From Nocardioides anomalus (lineage in GTDB: Bacteria > Actinomycetota > Actinomycetes > Propionibacteriales > Nocardioidaceae): a stretch of 64,000 nucleotides of DNA. Below are positions 7,634 to 15,628 of the stretch, piece after piece. The translations under genes and the position numbers were made by a program. The notes under the pieces were generated by a model that made no database searches, had not been told where the DNA came from, and was given only the letters and a program-made list of their open reading frames with translations. Each line of letters begins with the position of its first letter. The stretch's first letter is position 1. The DNA lies in the NCBI RefSeq assembly GCF_011046535.1, contig NZ_CP049257.1:2294001-2358000 (forward strand). Direction: 5' to 3'.

Positions 7634-8820
7634 CGGCGCTCGATGAGGGGGACGTCGGGGTGCAGGTCGGGGCCGAAGAACAGGAACGCCACGAGCTCCT
7701 CGGCGCCGGTGCTGCGCACCTCGTGCTCGGCCACGGCGGCGTCGTGGGTGACGACGAGCTCGTCGCGACCCGGCTCGCCGCCGGTGACCTCCGTGCCCGC
7801 CCAGGTCCCCGAGCCGGTCCACACGAAGACGCTGTAGACGCCGGGCTCGCGCAGCCGGTGCGTGCCTCCAGGGGGCAGGACCAGCCGCTTCCCGGCGTAC
7901 TTGTCGGTGTTGTAGAAGACCCAGCTCTCCTCGCCGTCGCCGGAGCTGCCGCTCACCGCGCGCGGGGCGAGGTGGCGGTGCTCGTAGAACCACGGGTCGC
8001 CGTTGGTCTCCCAGTCCACGAAGCGCAGCGGGAAGCGCTCGCCCTCGGCCGCGCGGTCCTCGGGGCGCACGTCCTTGAACAGCAGGTCCTTGGAGATGAT
8101 CCGGCCGGCGTTGAGGGCCTGGAACATGGCCAGCACGTCGGAGTCCTCCTGCAGCTCCAGGGTCAATGCGGTGCCGGGCGCGTGCAGCACCCCGGACGGC
8201 ACGTGGAACCCCTCGCCCACGACCTGCAGCTCGGCGCGGGCGTGGCGCAGGATGAGGTCGCTGTCCCAGTCGACCAGGTAGGGCAGCAGCACCTCGTGCG
8301 CCTGCTGCTCGGCGACCCACGGGTGCACGCCGAAGAACGTCTCCGGGTGCGCGCCGAGCTCGACCCCGGGCAGGAAGTGGTAGGACTCGTCCTTGGGCCG
8401 GCAGCCCACGAGCGCGGCGTACTCCGCCGGCGGGTGGATGTGGTAGGGCAGCCGGTGGCCGTAGTCGAAGATCTTGGCCAGCCGGCCCAACCCGGCCGGG
8501 TGGCCGGCGGCGTACTCCGCGCCGAGGACGGCCTCCGGGTCGGCCGCCACCGCGTCGCGCAGCAGCAGCCGCTCGCCGCTCTCGCCGACCACGTGGCTGA
8601 GCCCCTCGTCCTCGGGCCCGACCCGGTTGTCGGCCCGGGTCGTGGAGGCCAGCCAGCGCTCGCAGATCGCGCCGCGCTCCCCCACGTCGTAGGCGTCCTC
8701 GGGCAGGCCGAGCCGGCGACCGGGCGGCAGGAAGTCGCGCGCCACCCAGGCCGGGTCGCAGCGCAGCACCCCGTGGCCGTCCGCGAGCAGCCGACCCAGC
8801 GTCTCGCGGGCCGCGCTCAC
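7630..8820 (-). CDS. Class I phosphomannose-isomerase-like cupin protein
   Basis: A 396-aa protein with a cupin fold. HIHPPAEYAAL (near residue 128) and the downstream FHVPSGVLHAPGTALTLELQ block resemble the zinc-binding segments of class I mannose-6-phosphate isomerases. The family interconverts mannose-6-P and fructose-6-P, but the sequence is divergent and lies between ABC permeases and dehydrogenases, so another aldose/ketose isomerisation is possible. GTG 8820 is preceded by GAGGG; it starts 18 nt after the permease stop and overlaps the next gene by 4 nt. Confidence 0.75.
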   Translation of the reverse strand: MSAARETLGRLLADGHGVLRCDPAWVARDFLPPGRRLGLPEDAYDVGERGAICERWLASTTRADNRVGPEDEGLSHVVGESGERLLLRDAVAADPEAVLGAEYAAGHPAGLGRLAKIFDYGHRLPYHIHPPAEYAALVGCRPKDESYHFLPGVELGAHPETFFGVHPWVAEQQAHEVLLPYLVDWDSDLILRHARAELQVVGEGFHVPSGVLHAPGTALTLELQEDSDVLAMFQALNAGRIISKDLLFKDVRPEDRAAEGERFPLRFVDWETNGDPWFYEHRHLAPRAVSGSSGDGEESWVFYNTDKYAGKRLVLPPGGTHRLREPGVYSVFVWTGSGTWAGTEVTGGEPGRDELVVTHDAAVAEHEVRSTGAEELVAFLFFGPDLHPDVPLIERR

Positions 8821-8838
8821 CCCTCGCTCACCCCGCGC

Positions 8839-9822
8839 TCACCCCTTGACCCCGGTCACCGCGATGCCCTGCACGAACTGCCGCTGGAAGATGATGAACA
8901 CGATGATCATCGGCAAGGTGGCGATGACCGAGCCGGCGAACAGCAGGGTCCAGGACGTGCGGTTCTGCACCACGAACAGGGCCAAGCCGACCGGTGCGGT
9001 GATCTTCTCCGGACTCGACATGATGATGAGCGGCCAGAAGAAGTCCTCCCAGGCGCCCTGGAAGGTGAAGATCGCGTTGGCCGCCAGTGCCGGCACGCAC
9101 AGCGGGAGCACCACGCTCCAGAAGATCCGGAACTCGCTGGCACCGTCGATGCGCGCGGCCTCGAGCAGCTGGTCGGGGATCGACATCATGTACTGGCGCA
9201 GCAGGAAGATGCCGAAGGCCGAGACCACGCCGGGCATGATCAGCCCGAAGTAGGAGTCCAGCCAGCCGTGGCCGCCGTTGCCCAGCCAGTCGTTGCCGCC
9301 GAAGAACGGGATGTGCTGGATGATCAGGTAGTTCGGGATCAGCGTGACCTGGCCGGGCACCATCATCGTGCCGAGGAAGGCCACGAAGATGACGTTGCGG
9401 CCCGGGAAGTTGCGCTTGGCGAAGGTGTAGGCGCACAGGGCGTTGAAGAAGGTCTGCAGCACGGTGATCGAGATGGCCACGAACGCGCTGTTCACGAACC
9501 ACCGCCAGTCGCCGTGACCCTGGCCCTGCTGGGCCTTGGTCAGGGTGCCGACGTTGAGGAACCCCTTGAAGCCGGCCAGCGTCGGGTGCTCGGGGATCCA
9601 GTGCGGGGTCGAGGAGAAGATCTCCCCCATGGGCTGGAACGCCGCGCTCACCAGCCACGCGAACGGTGCGAGGAACAGGATGGCCATCGGGGCCAGGACG
9701 AGGTAGGTCAACAGCTTCTGGCGCAGCGAGAACTGGTTGTTGCCCTCGCGGGGCTTCTTGGCCGGCCGCGGGACGACCGCGACCGCGGGGACCCCGGGGG
9801 TCTCGTCGACGACGCCGCTCAC
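8839..9822 (-). CDS. Sugar ABC transporter permease (MalG type)
   Basis: A 327-aa inner-membrane permease of the carbohydrate uptake CUT1 family with six predicted helices. The EAA loop contacting the ATPase reads LLEAARIDGASEFRIFWSVV (near residue 220). GTG 9822 overlaps the stop of the upstream permease (GTGA), so the two are made together. The N-terminal 35 residues are a proline-rich cytoplasmic tail. It works with the partner permease (9819-10799) and the lipoprotein (10871-12199). No ATP-binding subunit is present in the window. Confidence 0.93.
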   Translation of the reverse strand: MSGVVDETPGVPAVAVVPRPAKKPREGNNQFSLRQKLLTYLVLAPMAILFLAPFAWLVSAAFQPMGEIFSSTPHWIPEHPTLAGFKGFLNVGTLTKAQQGQGHGDWRWFVNSAFVAISITVLQTFFNALCAYTFAKRNFPGRNVIFVAFLGTMMVPGQVTLIPNYLIIQHIPFFGGNDWLGNGGHGWLDSYFGLIMPGVVSAFGIFLLRQYMMSIPDQLLEAARIDGASEFRIFWSVVLPLCVPALAANAIFTFQGAWEDFFWPLIIMSSPEKITAPVGLALFVVQNRTSWTLLFAGSVIATLPMIIVFIIFQRQFVQGIAVTGVKG

Positions 9823-10799
9823 GACAGGTCCGCCCGTCGGGCCAGGCGCAGCTGGAACGCGGTGAAGAAGAGCAGGATCACGAAGAGCGCGAAGGCCAGG
9901 GTGCTGGCGTAGCCCATGTCGTAGTACTTGAAGGCCCAGAGGTACATGTAGTAGACCATCGTGGTCGTCTTGTTGACCGGCCCGCCGTTGGTCATCACGA
10001 AGATCTGGGTGAAGACCTGCAGCGAGCTGATGATGCCGAGCACCAGCAGGAACACCGTGGTCGGGCGCAGCATCGGGATCGTGATGTGCCACAGCCGCCG
10101 CAGCGGCCCGGCGCCGTCCATGCGCGCGGACTCGTAGAGGTCCTGCGGGATGGCCTGGAGCCCGGCGAGGTAGACCACCATCGAGAAGCCCACACCGCTC
10201 CACACCGACATCAAGATGACCGCCGGCATGGCGAGGTTCTTGTCCGAGAGCCACAGCAGTGGCTGGTCGATGATGTGGCCCTTGGTCAGGTAGTAGTTGA
10301 AGAGCCCGTAGTCACCGTTGTAGAGCCACTTCCAGAGGATGGCCGAGACCACGAACGGCGTGACCACCGGCAGGTAGAACGCGGTGCGGAAGACCGCCCG
10401 CATGCGGAACGGCAGGTTGAGCAGCAGCGCGAGGACCAGCCCGATGGCCATCGAGGCCGGCACCGAGACACCGCTGAAGTAGGCCGTGTTCAGCACCGAC
10501 TCGCGGAACCGCTCGTCGCCGACCATGTCGCGGTAGTTGTCGAGCCCGACGAACGGCTTCTCCGGCTCGATGATGCTCCACCGGTGGAAGGTCAGGTAGA
10601 TCGCGAAGATCACCGCGACCAGCGTGAAGACGGAGAAGACCAGCACACCCGGGAGGATGAACAGGTACGCCGAGCGCTCCCGCCAGAGTCGACCCCCCAG
10701 GCCGGGCCGGTTGTCGTGCGGGACCTCCGACTGGATGCGGCGCTGCGCCCGGGCGCGCGCCCACCTGGAGTCCCTGGCCTGGGCTTGCGCCGTCGCCAA
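9819..10799 (-). CDS. Sugar ABC transporter permease (MalF type)
   Basis: A 326-aa inner-membrane permease, CUT1 family, with an EAA loop (DLYESARMDGAGPLRRLWHI) and six helices starting at SAYLFILPGVLVFSVFTL. No ATG is available in frame. TTG 10799 is chosen because AGGGGAG lies 6 nt upstream. The gene is 71 bp downstream of the binding-protein gene and overlaps the second permease by 4 nt. Together they form the channel for the sugar delivered by the lipoprotein. Confidence 0.92.
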   Translation of the reverse strand: MATAQAQARDSRWARARAQRRIQSEVPHDNRPGLGGRLWRERSAYLFILPGVLVFSVFTLVAVIFAIYLTFHRWSIIEPEKPFVGLDNYRDMVGDERFRESVLNTAYFSGVSVPASMAIGLVLALLLNLPFRMRAVFRTAFYLPVVTPFVVSAILWKWLYNGDYGLFNYYLTKGHIIDQPLLWLSDKNLAMPAVILMSVWSGVGFSMVVYLAGLQAIPQDLYESARMDGAGPLRRLWHITIPMLRPTTVFLLVLGIISSLQVFTQIFVMTNGGPVNKTTTMVYYMYLWAFKYYDMGYASTLAFALFVILLFFTAFQLRLARRADLS

Positions 10800-10870
10800 T
10801 GCCTTCTCCCCTTCGCTCCGGCCGCCGCCCGGGCACGGGGCCTGGGCGGCGGCGGGTGTGTGTCGGTCGG

Positions 10871-12199
10871 TCAGCGAGCCAGGATGGCGCGCCCCTGCTG
10901 GGCGGTGTTGTCCAGCGCCTCCTCGGCGGTCTGGTCGCCGTAGATGGCCTTGCCCAGCTCGTCGTTCAGGATGGTCTCGATGCGGGGGTACTTCGGGTTG
11001 CTCACCGAGCTGGCCACGCCGCAGTCCATCAGGTCCGCGAACGGCTTGAGCACCGGCTTGGCCGCCTCGAGGTCCGGGCTCTCCAGCAGCGTCTTGGTGG
11101 GCGGCAGCAGTGTGCCCTCGGTCTTGTAGGTCCAGTCGGCGAGGTTCTCGGGCTGGGAGAGGAACTCCATCCAGAGCCACGCGGCGTCGGAGACCTTGCT
11201 CTGGTTGAACATCACCAGCGCGTCGCCGGCGATGGTGGTCTTGCAGCCCGCGGCGCCGTCGGGCAGCGGGGCCGCGGCCCACTTGCCCTTGATGTCGGGG
11301 AACTCGTCGTCCATGGTCCCGGCGAACCAGGCGCCGGCCATGTACATCGCCACGTCGCCCTGGGCGAAGGCCGTGCGGCCGTCGTAGCTGTTCGAGTTGA
11401 GGTAGTCCGGCGGGGAGTACTTGGCCAGGTTCACGTAGAAGTCGGCCGCCTCCTTGCCCTCGTCGCTGTCGAAGGCGATGTCGGTGCCGTCCTCGGAGAG
11501 CACGTCGCCGCCGGCCTGGTAGAGCCAGGGGTAGAAGTAGTACGCCGACTCCGAGGCGAACATCTCGTAGCCGTACTTGCCGTTGTCGGTGTCGGTGAGC
11601 TTCTCGGCGTCCTCCTGGAACTCGTCCCAGGTCTTCGGCGGCTCGGTGATGCCGGCCTCGGCGAAGCGGTCGAGGCGGTAGAACAGGCCGGTGGTCTCGC
11701 CGTCGAACGGCAGGCCCCACATCTTGTCGTCGTAGCTGACGAAGGTCTTGAAGCCGTCGACGTAGTCGTCGGGCTTCACCACGTCGCTGCGGCTCATGTA
11801 GTTGTCGAGGTCGACCAGCGCGCCGCGGGCGGCGTAGTCGGCGGTGTCGCTGGCGTTGACGTAGGCCACGTCGGGCGCGTTGTTGCCCGCGATGCGGGTG
11901 GTCAGCACCTCGCCGGCCTTCTCGGCCGGGGCGTTCTCGAACTTGATGGTGATGTTCGGGTGCTGGGAGTGGAACTCGTCGGCGAACTTCTTCATCTGCG
12001 GCTCGTTGCCGACCCAGGAGAAGAACGTGACCGTCGTCGGAGAGGTGGGGTCCTGGACCGGTCCCTCGCCCTTGCCGACGTCGGCCTTCGGCTTGCTGTC
12101 GCTGTCGCCGTCGTCGCCACCGCACGCGGCGAGGCTCATGGACGTGGCGAAGGCCAGGACGACGACCGTCGGGACCTTCCAGGACTTCTTGACCTTCAT
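10871..12199 (-). CDS. Sugar ABC transporter substrate-binding lipoprotein
   Basis: A 442-aa extracellular solute-binding protein of family 1. The lipoprotein signal ends in SLAAC, with the lipid-modified Cys at 26. The mature part has the usual two-lobe features, for example APDVAYVNASD and DVAMYMAGAWFAG. ATG 12199 is chosen because it gives a short, proper signal peptide; the frame extends upstream through the operator region. It is the first gene of a six-gene operon (12199 to 5622: binding protein, two permeases, isomerase-like cupin, two dehydrogenases). Operator site C, 59 bp upstream, points to LacI control. Confidence 0.94.
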   Translation of the reverse strand: MKVKKSWKVPTVVVLAFATSMSLAACGGDDGDSDSKPKADVGKGEGPVQDPTSPTTVTFFSWVGNEPQMKKFADEFHSQHPNITIKFENAPAEKAGEVLTTRIAGNNAPDVAYVNASDTADYAARGALVDLDNYMSRSDVVKPDDYVDGFKTFVSYDDKMWGLPFDGETTGLFYRLDRFAEAGITEPPKTWDEFQEDAEKLTDTDNGKYGYEMFASESAYYFYPWLYQAGGDVLSEDGTDIAFDSDEGKEAADFYVNLAKYSPPDYLNSNSYDGRTAFAQGDVAMYMAGAWFAGTMDDEFPDIKGKWAAAPLPDGAAGCKTTIAGDALVMFNQSKVSDAAWLWMEFLSQPENLADWTYKTEGTLLPPTKTLLESPDLEAAKPVLKPFADLMDCGVASSVSNPKYPRIETILNDELGKAIYGDQTAEEALDNTAQQGRAILAR

Positions 12200-12257
12200 C
12201 AACACCCTGCTCTCGGTCGGGATCGGCACCGGTTCGAGGGCCATCGCGCACGATCGT

Positions 12258-12271
12258 GCAAATCGTTTGGC
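12258..12271. promoter_or_regulatory. LacI-family operator, site C
   Basis: GCAAATCGTTTGGC, identical to site A, lies 59 bp upstream of the sugar-binding lipoprotein gene. A weaker partial match (ACAAATCGTGAT) lies at about 12336 and was not called. Confidence 0.75.
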
Positions 12272-12363
12272 GTCCTCGCGGAGAGCATCGGCTGGACCGC
12301 CACCCGTTGTCAATGACCAACCGTGAGCGTCGTCACAAATCGTGATCGGAGGCGCCCGGGGCG

Positions 12364-13215
12364 TCAGGCCCGACCTGCGGCGCGCCCCGGGCCGGCACCC
12401 GGGGCCGGCACCCGGGCCGACGGCGCGGTGCCGTAGCGGCGCCGGTACGCGCGGCCGAAGTGCGAGAGGTCGCCGAACCCGGCCGCGTGGCAGACCTCGG
12501 TCACGGTGAGCGACGTCGAGGCCAGCAGCGAGCGGGCGAAGCGCAGCCGGCGCTCCTGCAGGTAGCTCTGGAACGACGAGCCCGTGTGCGCCCGGAACCG
12601 CTCGCTGAACCAGTTGGGCGACAGGTGTGCCTGGGCCGCCGCCTCGGCCAGGGTGAGCTGCTCGCGGAAGTGGCGGTCGACGTACAGCACCGCGGCGCGC
12701 AGGTCGTCGTCGCCGCGCGGACGGTCGCGCGGCGGCTCGGCCACGCCGCTGCGCCGGGCCAGCTCGACCACGAGGAGGGCGACCAGTCCCGCCGTGACGC
12801 CGCGCGAGCCGAGCCGCGGCTCCTCGAACTCACGCTGCAGGCGCCGCAGGTCGGTCTCGGCGTCGGCGAAGTCGTCGGTCAGCCACGGGAAGGCGTCGCC
12901 CGCGACCGGGCCGAGCGCGTCGAGCTGGCGCTCGACCAGGCCGGGGTCGATGACGGTGTTGAAGCAGCGCAGCGTGCCGGAGCCGGGGTCGATCGCGTGG
13001 AAGTCGGCCGGCGACAGCAGGAAGGCGCTGCCCGGCCGCAGCCGGTGCGTGCGGCCGTTGACCACGTGGTCGGCCTCGCCGTCGAGGACCAGGCTCAGCT
13101 CGTAGTAGTCGTGCCAGTGCACGTCGACCTTGCGCAGCACCGGCTGCATCACGCGCGCGCCGGCGTCCGGGAGCAGCAGCGACTCCACGCTGTAGCGCTC
13201 CACCAGGTCGGTCAC
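12364..13215 (-). CDS. AraC-family transcriptional regulator with N-terminal cupin
   Basis: A 283-aa regulator. The N-terminal cupin-like sensor (WHDYYELSLVLDGEADHVVNG, residues 35-55) probably binds a sugar. The C-terminal double helix-turn-helix spans about residues 170-270, with LTLAEAAAQAHLSPNWFSERF and the AraC signature VTEVCHAAGFGDLSHFGRAY. GTG 13215 has AGGAG 6 nt upstream. It diverges from the lacI gene across 47 bp that hold operator site D, so the LacI protein probably controls it too. It may activate part of the island on substrate binding (inference). Confidence 0.9.
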   Translation of the reverse strand: MTDLVERYSVESLLLPDAGARVMQPVLRKVDVHWHDYYELSLVLDGEADHVVNGRTHRLRPGSAFLLSPADFHAIDPGSGTLRCFNTVIDPGLVERQLDALGPVAGDAFPWLTDDFADAETDLRRLQREFEEPRLGSRGVTAGLVALLVVELARRSGVAEPPRDRPRGDDDLRAAVLYVDRHFREQLTLAEAAAQAHLSPNWFSERFRAHTGSSFQSYLQERRLRFARSLLASTSLTVTEVCHAAGFGDLSHFGRAYRRRYGTAPSARVPAPGAGPGRAAGRA

Positions 13216-13230
13216 GACGCTCCTGCAGGG

Positions 13231-13244
13231 TCAAATCGTTTTGC
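13231..13244. promoter_or_regulatory. LacI-family operator, site D (autoregulatory)
   Basis: TCAAATCGTTTTGC lies in the 47-bp divergent gap between the AraC and LacI genes, 19 bp before the LacI ATG. Its position predicts autoregulation and joint control of the AraC gene. Confidence 0.7.
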
Positions 13245-13262
13245 GTGCAGTACCGTACCGCC

Positions 13263-14315
13263 ATGCCAGCCCGGGAGTCGACGCGCGAGTCGACGCGCGA
13301 GTCGACCCGCGCGCCGGCGCCGCCCGGGCGGGTCACGATCGCCGAGGTGGCCCTGCACGCCGGGGTCAGCCCCACCACCGTCTCGCACGTGCTGTCCGGC
13401 AAGCGCGTGGTCGGCGCCACCACCCGCGACACGGTGATGGACGCGATCCGCGAGCTCGGCTACCGGCCCAACGCGGTGGCCCGCAACCTGCGCACCCGGC
13501 GTTCGCACATGGTCGCGGTGATGGTCCCCGACCTCACCAACCCGTTCTACGCCGTGCTGACCCGCGGCCTGGCCGACGCCGTGGACGGCGCCGGCTACGG
13601 CACCTTCGTGTGCAACACCGACGGCATCCACGAGCGCGAGGCCAAGTTCTTCCAGGACGTCATGGACCGCGGCGTCGACGGCATCGTCTTCGCCTCCGGG
13701 GAGACCGCCTCGCAGGTCACCTTCTCCCCCGCCGACCACACCACCCCGATCATCTGCATCGGCGAGCAGCTCGACCACCCCCTGTGCGACGCCGTCGTCC
13801 CCGACGACGAGACCGGCTCCCGCGAGGCCGGCGCCTTCCTGGCCGACCGCGGCTACCAGCGCATCGCCATGATCCAGGGGCCCCCGCGCTACGGCGGCCC
13901 CCGCACGGCCGGCTTCCGCGCCGCCATGGTCGCCGCCAAGCGCAAGGTCCCGGCCGAGCTCATGGTCCGCGGCGACTGGACCCGCCGCGGCGGGTACGCC
14001 GCGATGCAGGGCCTCATGGCGCTCCCCCACCCGCCGGACGCCGTCTTCTGCGCCAACGACCTGATGGCCATCGGCGCCATGGACGTCGCCCACGAGCGCG
14101 GCCTCGACGTCCCCGGTGACCTGGCCATCGTCGGCTTCGACGACGTCGACGCCGCCACCATCGTCACGCCCACGCTGACCACCGTCCGCAACCCGGCCTA
14201 CGAGGCCGGCAGCACCGCCGGCGACCTGCTCATGAGCCGGCTCGCCCACCGCTACACGGGCCCCGGGCGCACGGTCGTGCTGCCGTGCGCGCTCGTCGAG
14301 CGCGGCACCGCCTGA
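13263..14315 (+). CDS. LacI-family transcriptional repressor, probable master regulator of the island
   Basis: A 350-aa repressor. After an unusual ESTR repeat tail of about 20 residues comes the LacI helix-turn-helix and hinge (VTIAEVALHAGVSPTTVSHV, then NAVARNLRTRRS), followed by a periplasmic-binding-protein-like effector domain (MVPDLTNPFYAVLTRGLADA; FCANDLMAIGAMDVAHERGL; VGFDDVDAA). I use ATG 13263; GTG 13245, six codons upstream, abuts the operator. No ribosome site is visible, so a leaderless transcript is possible. Seven near-palindromic sites of LacI type around the island, including one at its own promoter, make it the likely regulator. Confidence 0.93.
   Translation: MPARESTRESTRESTRAPAPPGRVTIAEVALHAGVSPTTVSHVLSGKRVVGATTRDTVMDAIRELGYRPNAVARNLRTRRSHMVAVMVPDLTNPFYAVLTRGLADAVDGAGYGTFVCNTDGIHEREAKFFQDVMDRGVDGIVFASGETASQVTFSPADHTTPIICIGEQLDHPLCDAVVPDDETGSREAGAFLADRGYQRIAMIQGPPRYGGPRTAGFRAAMVAAKRKVPAELMVRGDWTRRGGYAAMQGLMALPHPPDAVFCANDLMAIGAMDVAHERGLDVPGDLAIVGFDDVDAATIVTPTLTTVRNPAYEAGSTAGDLLMSRLAHRYTGPGRTVVLPCALVERGTA
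13275..13310 (+). repeat. Three 12-bp tandem repeats in the lacI 5' coding region
   Basis: Two exact copies of GAGTCGACGCGC and one with a single change encode ESTR-ESTR-ESTR ahead of the DNA-binding domain. Each unit contains a GTCGAC palindrome. Confidence 0.85.
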
Positions 14316-14328
14316 CCGCTCCGGCCCG

Positions 14329-14982
14329 TCAGCCGGCCAGGGCGTCGCGGATCGTGGTCTCGAGGACCGAGGACTCCTCCTCGGCCCGGTCCAGCCGCAC
14401 CGGCACCACCGGCGCCAGTCCCGGCTGACCCAGCAGCCGCGGCCGCCTCCCGTGGTGCGGCTGCGCCGCGTGCACCAGGAACGGGTGGCACACGAACACG
14501 TCCCCGAGCCGGCCGGTCGCCAGCACCACCGGCCGGTCCGCACTGGCCCGGTCCACGAGTGGCCCGAGCTCGTGCGGCGGCGCCCCGCGCTCGCCGTACG
14601 GCGCGAGGACCGCAGGCACGTCGACGTGGGACCCGACGCGGATGCGCGTCGGTGCGTCCTCGGCCGCGACGTCGCTGAACAGGAACAGCACGAGCAGCAG
14701 CCGCTCACGCGAGAACACGTTGGTCCACCACCCCGGCCCGTGCTCGCTGGCGTAGCTGCCCTCGACGTGCCAGCCCGCGTCGTCCGGCTCGACGGAGTGC
14801 GGGAACCGGATCGGGAACGACCCCAACGCCTCGCGCGGCACCCACCGACCGGCCCCGACCAGCTGGTCGAACGCCTCGGTCAGCACCGGCACGTTGGCGG
14901 CCGCCCGGAACGCCGGCCCACCCATGCCGCCCACCCACTCGACCGGCTGTCGCCAGGTGCTCGGGTCGTCCGTGCTGGCCAC
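14329..14982 (-). CDS. PhyH (phytanoyl-CoA dioxygenase)-like protein, short and with altered iron motif
   Basis: A 217-aa double-stranded beta-helix protein of the Fe(II)/2-oxoglutarate PhyH type. The expected H-x-D reads WHVEGSY (H-x-E). The distal histidine lies in FVCHPFLVHAAQPH and the 2-oxoglutarate-binding Arg may be in GRRPRLLGQ. Members are usually 250-300 aa, and the N-terminus here starts late at GTG 14982 with no good ribosome site, so it may be 5'-truncated by the adjacent repeat-rich region. It is convergent with lacI (13 bp apart). Either an active enzyme with a Glu ligand or a decayed copy is possible. Confidence 0.65.
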   Translation of the reverse strand: MASTDDPSTWRQPVEWVGGMGGPAFRAAANVPVLTEAFDQLVGAGRWVPREALGSFPIRFPHSVEPDDAGWHVEGSYASEHGPGWWTNVFSRERLLLVLFLFSDVAAEDAPTRIRVGSHVDVPAVLAPYGERGAPPHELGPLVDRASADRPVVLATGRLGDVFVCHPFLVHAAQPHHGRRPRLLGQPGLAPVVPVRLDRAEEESSVLETTIRDALAG

Positions 14983-15061
14983 TGGGTTTCCGCTGTGCCG
15001 ATGCGGCCTCTCCTCCTCGACGTGATCAATTGCGTAGCGGCCGCGCGCTCACCACCCCGAC

Positions 15062-15139
15062 TCCCGCTGTCAAGGACGCTACGCGCCACTTCGTGGCGAA
15101 CGGCGGCCTTTGGCGAGAGGTCCGTCCTTGACAGCGGGA
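15062..15139. repeat. Perfect 17-bp inverted repeat
   Basis: TCCCGCTGTCAAGGACG (15062-15078) is exactly inverted at 15123-15139, with a 44-bp spacer that holds a smaller hairpin (CGCCAC-TTC-GTGGCG, from about 15084). It is non-coding by all visible signs and is the first of several stacked inverted repeats between 14983 and 15628. Confidence 0.85.
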
Positions 15140-15199
15140 CCCGGTCTGGCTGGTGAGGGCGCGCTGAGGGCGAGGCTGCGCCCCGCCCCACACAAGCGC

Positions 15200-15216
15200 G
15201 GCCGCCTTCGGCGGCC
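15200..15216. terminator. Hairpin GGCCGCC-TTC-GGCGGCC
   Basis: A perfect 7-bp stem with a TTC loop lies in the non-coding region between two minus-strand genes. It could terminate transcription or be part of the repeat cluster; there is no T-tract. Confidence 0.4.
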
Positions 15217-15239
15217 ACGCTGCGGTCCGCCTCCACGCA

Positions 15240-15313
15240 CTTGTAACGCTCAGTTACGGGAACTGTCGACCCGTTGCAACGGGTCGGAAGATCCGATAAC
15301 TGCGCGTTACAAG
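15240..15313. repeat. Nested palindromic element
   Basis: CTTGTAACGCTCAGTTA (15240-15256) is inverted at 15297-15313 with one mismatch. At the centre lies the perfect 18-bp palindrome GACCCGTTGCAACGGGTC (15268-15285). This stretch is AT-richer than anything around it. It could be a cruciform, a protein-binding site or a small mobile palindrome; no gene is visible in it. Confidence 0.85.
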
Positions 15314-15401
15314 TTCTCGGCGGCGCCGGCCGCGGCAACCCGCACCACACCCCCACCCACCCGTGAAGACGGAGACGAGACGGTGCCGCCGCCAGACCAG
15401 G

Positions 15402-15580
15402 CCGCCTGTGGGCTGACCCGGCCATCGCCGGGCCGGGGTTCGCCGTCGAAGGCTGAATCCGCGGCGTGGGGCACGCACACCCAACGCAAGAGGGCTGGAA
15501 GCAGCCGCGTGCAACACGGCGTCGGTTGCCTTCGACGGTGAACACCGGATCCGGCGGAGGCCGGGTCAGTCCACAGGCGG
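15402..15580. repeat. 179-bp foldback (large imperfect hairpin)
   Basis: The outer arms at 15402-15423 and 15559-15580 match as inverted repeats at 21 of 22 bases. The next pair at 15439-15453 and 15528-15542 matches at 14 of 15, and the DNA between them is also partly complementary. The whole can fold into one long hairpin. It lies 49 bp downstream of the dehydrogenase gene ending at 15629 and upstream of nothing obvious. MITE-like element, structured RNA or elaborate terminator are the options. Confidence 0.8.
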
Positions 15581-15628
15581 ACGGGCCCGAGAGCCCGCAC
15601 CACGAGACGCAGCACCCAGACCACAACC

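Noticed and set aside
12335..12348. ACAAATCGTGAT, partial operator match
   Set aside because: Only one half-site fits, and the other half lacks TTTGC or TTGGC; left out of the operator list.
15110..15541. Plus- and minus-strand frames over the inverted-repeat region
   Set aside because: Similar peptides appear on both strands simply because the DNA is an inverted repeat; no ribosome sites or family signals.
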